Part shown: piece by piece, positions 59,722 through 64,000 of the stretch
Layout of the letters: the number at the start of each line of letters is the position of its first letter
Position numbering within the stretch: position 1 is the stretch's first letter
Source of the DNA: UBA11090 sp035560555
GTDB taxonomy: Bacteria > Spirochaetota > Spirochaetia > Treponematales > Rectinemataceae
Direction: 5' to 3'
Length of the DNA: 64,000 nt
NCBI GenBank assembly: GCA_035560555.1
Contig: DATMZF010000069.1
Location: 1-64,000, forward strand
Program-made: the position numbers and the translations under genes
Notes under the pieces: generated by a model
Seen by the model: only the letters and a program-made list of their open reading frames with translations
What the model was told of the DNA's origin: nothing
Databases searched by the model: none

Positions 59722-61019
59722 AGCCGGCGCTCCGATCCAGAATACGGCTTGGGGGATGGCCTCATGCGCGCCGCCTTGTTTGCCTCAATGGCGGCGCGCA
59801 AGGCTTCCATGAAGCGCCGATTCTCCTCCCGCGATCTGACGGCGAGGCGCGCGTAGCGCCCGCTCAGGCCCTCGTCGGGGGAGAAGCGGCGGATGGCGAT
59901 GCCGCGCTTGAGCAGCGCTTCGGCGATAGAGGCTCCGCGGGAATCATCGCCGAAATCCACGAGCAGAAAATTCGCGCCGCTTCGGAAAACCCCGATGCCG
60001 GGCATCGAGGCCAAGGCTTTCGAAAAGTCGGCTTCTTCGGCCAGAAGCGCCGGGATGGTCCGTCCCAGAAATTCCTTATCGCCCAGCGCCCTTTTAGCGA
60101 TGGCTTCGGCGAAGGAAGACAGCGGCCACGCGGAAATTTCAGCCCTGACCGCGCCGCGAATCCCGGGATTCGAATAGATGAAGCCCACGCGCGCTCCCGG
60201 GACGGCCCAGGCCTTCGTCAGCGACCGCGCGACGATAATGTTGGTTATATCCGTGCCGATGAGACTTTCGCCCTTCAGGGTGAGTTCGAGGAAGGATTCG
60301 TCGATCACGAAATAACGGTGGGGGAATTCTTTCGCCAGATCCTCGACCAGTTTCTTCGGCAAGACGCCGCCCGCGGGATTGTTGGGGGAGCCGAGAAAGA
60401 CGATCATGCGGTCCATCGTGACGCCCCCGCGTTCCCACGTTCGATTCGATGCGTCCGCGCCGCGCCACCGCGCCACCGCGCCCTCCGGTATGCCGCCCGG
60501 TGCGCCGCGCTGGAGCGCGTCCCGTAGCGAGGCCATGAAGCGAGGGCTGTCCATCCTGAAATCATCTTCGGCCAGGAGAGGCAGGTCGATTTCCGGGATA
60601 TCGGCGCGGCGAATGGCTCGCCGGTAGCCCGAATACGTCGGGATAGGCAGGACGCAGGCGTCGGCGGCGAGGGCGCGGGGAAGGGCGAAAAGAAGGGAAT
60701 CGGCGCCGTCGGCGAACAGAAACCGATCGGGCGATGAGGAGAATCTCGCGGCCGCGGCCTCGCGCGCCTCCGTAGCTTCCGGGTCGGGATAAAAAGCGAC
60801 GCGCGACAGACCTTCGCCTATGGCGTCGGGCAGCCAGTCGGGCGGTCCGAAGGGGTTGATGTTCGCGCTGTAATCCAGGATGGCCGATTCAGGAAGCCCG
60901 GACGCGGCGGCGATGAGCCTCGTGTTGCCGCCGTGGCTCAAATGATCGGCCGCTTTGGCCGGATACCCCGTCTCATCGGGAGCTCCCGCTTCCTCCGAGG
61001 GACCAGCGCCTCGACTCAT
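59718..61019 (-). CDS. cobD: L-threonine-O-3-phosphate decarboxylase-like PLP enzyme
   Basis: This class II aminotransferase-fold PLP enzyme is 433 residues long. DYSANINPFGPPDWL is the CobD/CobC N-terminal motif, the PLP-binding region is VARSLTKAWAVPGARVGFIYS, and SGANFLLVDF is conserved. The product, aminopropanol phosphate, would feed CbiB, encoded next. An insertion of about 35 residues (RGAPGGIPEGAVARWRGADA) precedes FLGSPNNPAGG and is encoded by simple GC repeats. Histidinol-phosphate aminotransferases are close relatives, but the operon context favours cobamide synthesis. Both ends overlap neighbours by 4 bp. Confidence 0.85.
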   Translation of the reverse strand: MSRGAGPSEEAGAPDETGYPAKAADHLSHGGNTRLIAAASGLPESAILDYSANINPFGPPDWLPDAIGEGLSRVAFYPDPEATEAREAAAARFSSSPDRFLFADGADSLLFALPRALAADACVLPIPTYSGYRRAIRRADIPEIDLPLLAEDDFRMDSPRFMASLRDALQRGAPGGIPEGAVARWRGADASNRTWERGGVTMDRMIVFLGSPNNPAGGVLPKKLVEDLAKEFPHRYFVIDESFLELTLKGESLIGTDITNIIVARSLTKAWAVPGARVGFIYSNPGIRGAVRAEISAWPLSSFAEAIAKRALGDKEFLGRTIPALLAEEADFSKALASMPGIGVFRSGANFLLVDFGDDSRGASIAEALLKRGIAIRRFSPDEGLSGRYARLAVRSREENRRFMEALRAAIEANKAARMRPSPKPYSGSERRL

Positions 61020-61858
61020 GCGGGAATGCCTCCAGCCAGGCGGACCGCGATGCCGAGGATGAGGAGGGACGAGATTTCACCGATCTCGACGGCGGCGCCC
61101 AACGCGTCGCCGGTGAATCCACCGACTTTGGCTGAGTAGGTTCTAGAGATGAAGAAAGCGCTTCCCGCCGCCGCGGCCGCCGTCGAGAAGAAGCAGAATA
61201 CTGGCAGGATCCAACTGCCCGCCGCGATCCCGTAGGCGAGGGCGGGAATATAGGCGATGCCCGCGCCGCCGGCGATTCGACGCGCCGAGAAGCCGCTCAT
61301 CAAAGCGCCAAGGCCCGTCGGCCTGGCCGGTTTTGAGACGAGCGGCACGAGCGCCGCCGCGAGCCTTCCCGAGAGAGGCGCGATGAGGAAGCCCGCGATC
61401 AGGGCGGAGAAAATGATACCGCCTTCGGAAAGGAGGCTGATCGCGCCGGCGCGCGCGGCGAGAGCGGCGAGGCCGCAGAAGAACCCATAGGTGCCCACCC
61501 TGGGATCCTTGAGGATTTCCAGGCGTTTTTCCGGACTTGCGGCCGGGAGCATCGCGTCGGCGGTGTCGACGAGCCCATCGAGATGAAAAATATTGAAAAG
61601 AAAGTATTGAAGCGCGATGGAAGCTATAGCCGAAAGGAAGATGTTGCCCGACAGAGTCATTCCGAGCCCGAAGCCCAGAAGGGAAGCCAGGGACACAAGG
61701 GGAGAGATGGCGGGCAGCCAGAAATCGGCGCGTGAAAAGTCCGTCTCGAAGCTCTTTTTGACCGGAATCCTGGAAACGAGGGTGAAAATCGTGAGGAACC
61801 GGTTCGTGACGGCGCGGCCGGTTTTCATGTCGCCTAGCCTTATCTTTCCTAGCTTCAT
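61016..61858 (-). CDS. cobS: Adenosylcobinamide-GDP ribazoletransferase
   Basis: This integral membrane protein joins GDP-cobinamide to alpha-ribazole (phosphate), completing the lower loop. The 280-residue protein has about seven helices and the CobS motif FHLDGLVDTADAM, then RLEILKDPRVGTYG. The ATG at 61858 is chosen: it forms an ATGA overlap with the preceding gene and lies 8-9 bases after GAGGAG; a GTG three codons upstream sits inside that site. Confidence 0.95.
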   Translation of the reverse strand: MKLGKIRLGDMKTGRAVTNRFLTIFTLVSRIPVKKSFETDFSRADFWLPAISPLVSLASLLGFGLGMTLSGNIFLSAIASIALQYFLFNIFHLDGLVDTADAMLPAASPEKRLEILKDPRVGTYGFFCGLAALAARAGAISLLSEGGIIFSALIAGFLIAPLSGRLAAALVPLVSKPARPTGLGALMSGFSARRIAGGAGIAYIPALAYGIAAGSWILPVFCFFSTAAAAAGSAFFISRTYSAKVGGFTGDALGAAVEIGEISSLLILGIAVRLAGGIPA

Positions 61859-62583
61859 GGGAGCCACCTCCTCAGCGCTTCATAGGAAGCCCTCGAGTCT
61901 TCGAGGGAGAAAGTCTCCAGGACGACGCGCCAGTCGCCGGCCGCCGCCGCGTCGACGAATTCGGGAACCCAAGGCTCATCCCGCCCAAGGGGGAGATGAT
62001 CCTTGTCCCCCCTCGCGGCGTGGAGATGGACTTCCCTCAGCGAGTCAACGTGATTCAGCATCCAGTCCAGGGGCTGGAGCCCGTCGCGGATGAGACATCC
62101 GGTATCGGCGCAGAGCGGCGCCCCGGGCAGAAGCGCGAGGCTTCTTTCGAAAGCCGCCCCGCCAGAGTATTCCATGGCGAAACGTCTCTCCCCGTACTCC
62201 GCCCTCAGCTTTTTGAGCAGGTCCGCCCAGGCATCCATCCCCTCGCCGCGCTTTAAGGCCCGATCGGCTTCGTCGACAGCCCCGTAGCCGGCTCGGTCTC
62301 CAGCGCCATAGGGGTGGAAGACATACTGATCGACAAATGTTTCCGTCATCGCGACGAGATCCCGGTCGGCTGGCATGAGGGGATCGGGCAGATGCAGGCT
62401 GAAAGAAAAACGATCGGCAAAACCAGCGATTCCTTCCCGTTCGACGGCGAAGGTTTTTCTGGCATCCTCATCGAAAGAAAAGAAAAGCAGTTCGATTCCC
62501 TCAATCCAGGGAATGGCGGCGAGCTTTTCCACATTGTACAGCCAGGAACCGGGCAGCTGCCAGGAAGGGACGCAAAGTCTCAT
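61855..62583 (-). CDS. cbiR: CbiR-like cobamide-remodelling phosphodiesterase
   Basis: The 242-residue protein resembles the AP-endonuclease-like TIM-barrel family. Metal-ligand-type residues lie in FSLHLPDP, YVFHPYGAG, FAMEYSGG, LCADTGCLI, EVHLHAARGDKDHLPLG and VVLETFS. CbiR (described in Akkermansia) cleaves the nucleotide loop of imported cobamides so they can be rebuilt with the preferred base. Its place between cobU and cobS, with 4-bp overlaps on both sides, fits this exactly. The assignment rests on fold, context and recalled family features. Confidence 0.72.
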   Translation of the reverse strand: MRLCVPSWQLPGSWLYNVEKLAAIPWIEGIELLFFSFDEDARKTFAVEREGIAGFADRFSFSLHLPDPLMPADRDLVAMTETFVDQYVFHPYGAGDRAGYGAVDEADRALKRGEGMDAWADLLKKLRAEYGERRFAMEYSGGAAFERSLALLPGAPLCADTGCLIRDGLQPLDWMLNHVDSLREVHLHAARGDKDHLPLGRDEPWVPEFVDAAAAGDWRVVLETFSLEDSRASYEALRRWLP

Positions 62584-63071
62584 AGCGGTTTCTTGACCGC
62601 GAGCGGGACGCCGGAAATCATGAGGATGACCTCGTCGCAGGCCGCGGCCAGACGGGCGTTCACCCTGCCGATCGTATTGCCATAGCGGCGCGAAAGAGCT
62701 TCCGCCGGCACGAAACCCATGCCCACCTCGTTCGTCACGATCACGATATTGGCCGGCAATCCCTCGATGAGGGCGTCGATCGTCGCGTCCACGGAGTCTT
62801 CCCTGCCGTAATGGAACATGTTGTTGAGCCAGAGAGGGACGCAGTCGAGAATCATGTTGTCGCGCAGCTTGGCTTGTATCTCCAGCGGCTCCTCGATCGT
62901 GACGAAGCGTTCCCGCCTTTCGGCCTTGTGGTGGGCGATCTTCGCCCTCATCTCATCGTCGAAGGCCTCGGCGGTGGCGAGAAAGAATCTCGGTTCGTCG
63001 AAGGCCTCGGCCAGGACAAGGGCATAGCTCGACTTTCCCGACTTAACGCCGCCCGTTATGAGAGTTCTCAT
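62580..63071 (-). CDS. cobU: Adenosylcobinamide kinase / guanylyltransferase
   Basis: This bifunctional enzyme phosphorylates cobinamide and attaches GMP. The 163-residue protein has the P-loop GGVKSGKSSYA, the guanylylation-site region AHHKAERRERFVTIEEP and IVTNEVGMGFVP followed by YGNTIGRVN, all typical of CobU/CobP. It overlaps both neighbours by 4 bp. The CbiR product, cobinamide phosphate, would enter at its second activity. Confidence 0.95.
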   Translation of the reverse strand: MRTLITGGVKSGKSSYALVLAEAFDEPRFFLATAEAFDDEMRAKIAHHKAERRERFVTIEEPLEIQAKLRDNMILDCVPLWLNNMFHYGREDSVDATIDALIEGLPANIVIVTNEVGMGFVPAEALSRRYGNTIGRVNARLAAACDEVILMISGVPLAVKKPL

Positions 63072-63613
63072 GAACGCGCGCCGTCACCTTCGCGGCTGTA
63101 TTTCGCGATGCCGCTGATGTTCACCACCTCGCCGAAATAGGCGCGGTGGAAATCCTGCTTCGGATAGTTCACCATGATGCCCGGATCGAGAAAATGCGCG
63201 GGATCGATATCCTGCCAGTACATTTTCTTGCATTCGACAATGAGCTCCGCCTCTTCGTAGCCGGGGGCGGGAGCGATGGCGGAGGCAATGGGCGTGAGCC
63301 CGGATTCCTTGATCTTGTCGCCGTCGCGGCCCGATTTGGCGCCCAGGAGGGATAAGGCGGGCTTGCGGGCCTCGGGAAAGACGCAGAGGGTAAAGTAATC
63401 GCCTGAGTCCAGGAAGCTTCGCGTGTAGCGCTGCGGGCGCACGACGATCTGGAAGAAGGTCTTATTCCAGATTTCGCCGACGCTTCCCCAGGAAATCGTC
63501 ATCGAATTGAATTTTCCGGGCTTGAATTCGCCCGCGGTGAGCAGGAGCCATCGCTTCGATATGGTCGACTGATCGAAAACGAAGTCTTTCGGAGCTATGG
63601 TTATGCGGTCCAT
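63068..63613 (-). CDS. Flavin reductase-like protein at the head of the cobamide operon
   Basis: The 181-residue FMN-binding split-barrel protein has PGKFNSMTISWGSVGEIWNK, VRPQRYTRSFLDSGDYFTLC and a C-terminal FGEVVNISG strand typical of flavin reductase-like domains. The ATG at 63613 follows GGAGG by 9 bases. It is the first gene of the operon and overlaps cobU by 4 bp. A plausible role is to supply reduced flavin for Co(II) to Co(I) reduction before adenosylation; this is inference. No cobalamin riboswitch is evident upstream. Confidence 0.82.
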   Translation of the reverse strand: MDRITIAPKDFVFDQSTISKRWLLLTAGEFKPGKFNSMTISWGSVGEIWNKTFFQIVVRPQRYTRSFLDSGDYFTLCVFPEARKPALSLLGAKSGRDGDKIKESGLTPIASAIAPAPGYEEAELIVECKKMYWQDIDPAHFLDPGIMVNYPKQDFHRAYFGEVVNISGIAKYSREGDGARS

Positions 63614-63712
63614 ACGTGTCGTCCTCCAGTGTTGGGTATATGGTGAGAGTAACGCTCCTCCGGCGCGATGGTCAACGCGGACTGAGTGAATTCTGGATGG
63701 GCCTCTTTTTTC

Positions 63713-63741
63713 TTGACATATTCGAACGACACTCCTACCAT
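63713..63741 (+). promoter_or_regulatory. Promoter of the terminal solute-binding-protein gene
   Basis: TTGACA (63713-63718) and TACCAT (63736-63741) have a 17-bp spacer. The predicted leader is about 35 nt and ends with GGAGG (63773-63777) before the ATG at 63783. Confidence 0.65.
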
Positions 63742-63782
63742 TCAAGGCGTAACGATTCAATACCCTTTCGCCGGAGGCAACT

Positions 63783-64000
63783 ATGAAGAAAATCGTCCTT
63801 TTGCTCGCGTCGCTCATGTTGTTCTACGCGCTCATCCCCGCCGTCGCCAAGCCCGGGCAGACTATCGTCATCTATTCCAGCGTCGATGAAGTGAACGCCA
63901 AGAAAATTCTCGACTCCTTCACGGCCGATACGGGCATAAACGTCCAGTTCGTCCAGCTCTCCTCGGGACCGGCCTACGCCAGGATCAAGGCCGAATCCTC
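63783..64000 (+). CDS. ABC transporter solute-binding protein (partial, iron/phosphonate type)
   Basis: The first 72 residues are present; the gene runs off the window. A signal peptide (MKKIVLLLASLML to AVAKPGQ) leads into IVIYSSVDEVNAKKILDSFT, the pattern of periplasmic proteins binding ferric iron, 2-aminoethylphosphonate or similar (family 1/6 type). It should be followed by permease and ATPase genes outside the window. It is transcribed divergently from the cobamide operon. Confidence 0.8.
   Translation, partial: MKKIVLLLASLMLFYALIPAVAKPGQTIVIYSSVDEVNAKKILDSFTADTGINVQFVQLSSGPAYARIKAES

Noticed and set aside
63614..63782. Search for a cobalamin riboswitch upstream of the cobamide operon
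   Set aside because: The 169-bp gap shows no recognisable B12 box and is short for the element; only weak promoter-like sequences and the divergent TTGACA promoter are seen.

Overview
The window is a 64 kb GC-rich chromosomal segment from a diderm bacterium, most likely a free-living or gut/sediment spirochaete (Spirochaetota, possibly near Treponema; this is inference). The grounds are many lipoproteins with short LxxC-type lipoboxes, signal-peptide proteins ending in Phe like outer-membrane barrels, a fused aroDE gene, a regulatory ptsH/hprK pair with no sugar PTS nearby, ROK and CUT1 sugar-uptake genes, and CbiR-type cobamide salvage. I see no phage, insertion sequence, CRISPR array or rRNA. 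One tRNA gene, tRNA-Leu(CAA), is present.

Layout. 0-3.6 kb: an EAL protein with a degenerate GGDEF, then enolase followed by a second, diverged copy of its last codons between two hairpins. 3.6-5.4 kb: a CrtI-like FAD oxidoreductase under a small AbrB-type regulator with its own repeat-containing promoter. 5.4-13.9 kb: a carbohydrate locus (solute-binding protein, two permeases, ROK regulator, glycosyltransferase-like protein, AEC transporter, GH43-like propeller) with two probable ROK operators. 13.9-18.2 kb: two translationally coupled RCC1-repeat lipoproteins. 18.5-24.6 kb: ilvE, a beta-lactamase-fold hydrolase, a class I amidotransferase, an M30-like metalloprotease lipoprotein, a small lipoprotein and an endonuclease III homologue. 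24.6-31.5 kb: ackA, a DinB-like protein, a VIT1/CCC1 transporter, a DJ-1 protein, a YbhN-like membrane protein, a barrel protein and a secreted FMN-binding protein. 31.6-38.6 kb: tRNA-Leu, PAP2 phosphatase, ApbE flavin transferase, MBL hydrolase, DbpA-type RNA-binding protein, aroDE, era and pth. 38.7-43.6 kb: GH36 alpha-galactosidase, a barrel protein and CBS/DRTGG pyrophosphatase. 43.6-49.8 kb (minus strand): rpoN, hpf, hprK, ptsH, then lexA, holA and a TraB/PrgY protein. 50-55.3 kb: grpE-dnaK-dnaJ and two accessory proteins, one with a J domain. 55.3-58.7 kb: csoR-copA-copZ copper operon with a clear CsoR-like operator. 58.7-63.6 kb: a six-gene cobamide assembly and remodelling operon in which every junction overlaps by 4 bp. 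The window ends inside another solute-binding protein gene.

How it fits together. The cell imports and hydrolyses glycans (CUT1 permeases, GH36 and GH43-like enzymes), ferments through enolase and acetate kinase, and has HPr/HPr-kinase signalling encoded beside sigma-54. It salvages corrinoids and exports copper. Secreted flavoprotein electron transfer is suggested by a periplasmic FMN-binding protein with its ApbE flavinyltransferase about 1.3 kb away. The least explained items are the RCC1 lipoprotein pair, the enolase 3' scar, the M30-like lipoprotein with its small partner, and recurrent GC-rich low-complexity insertions inside several genes.
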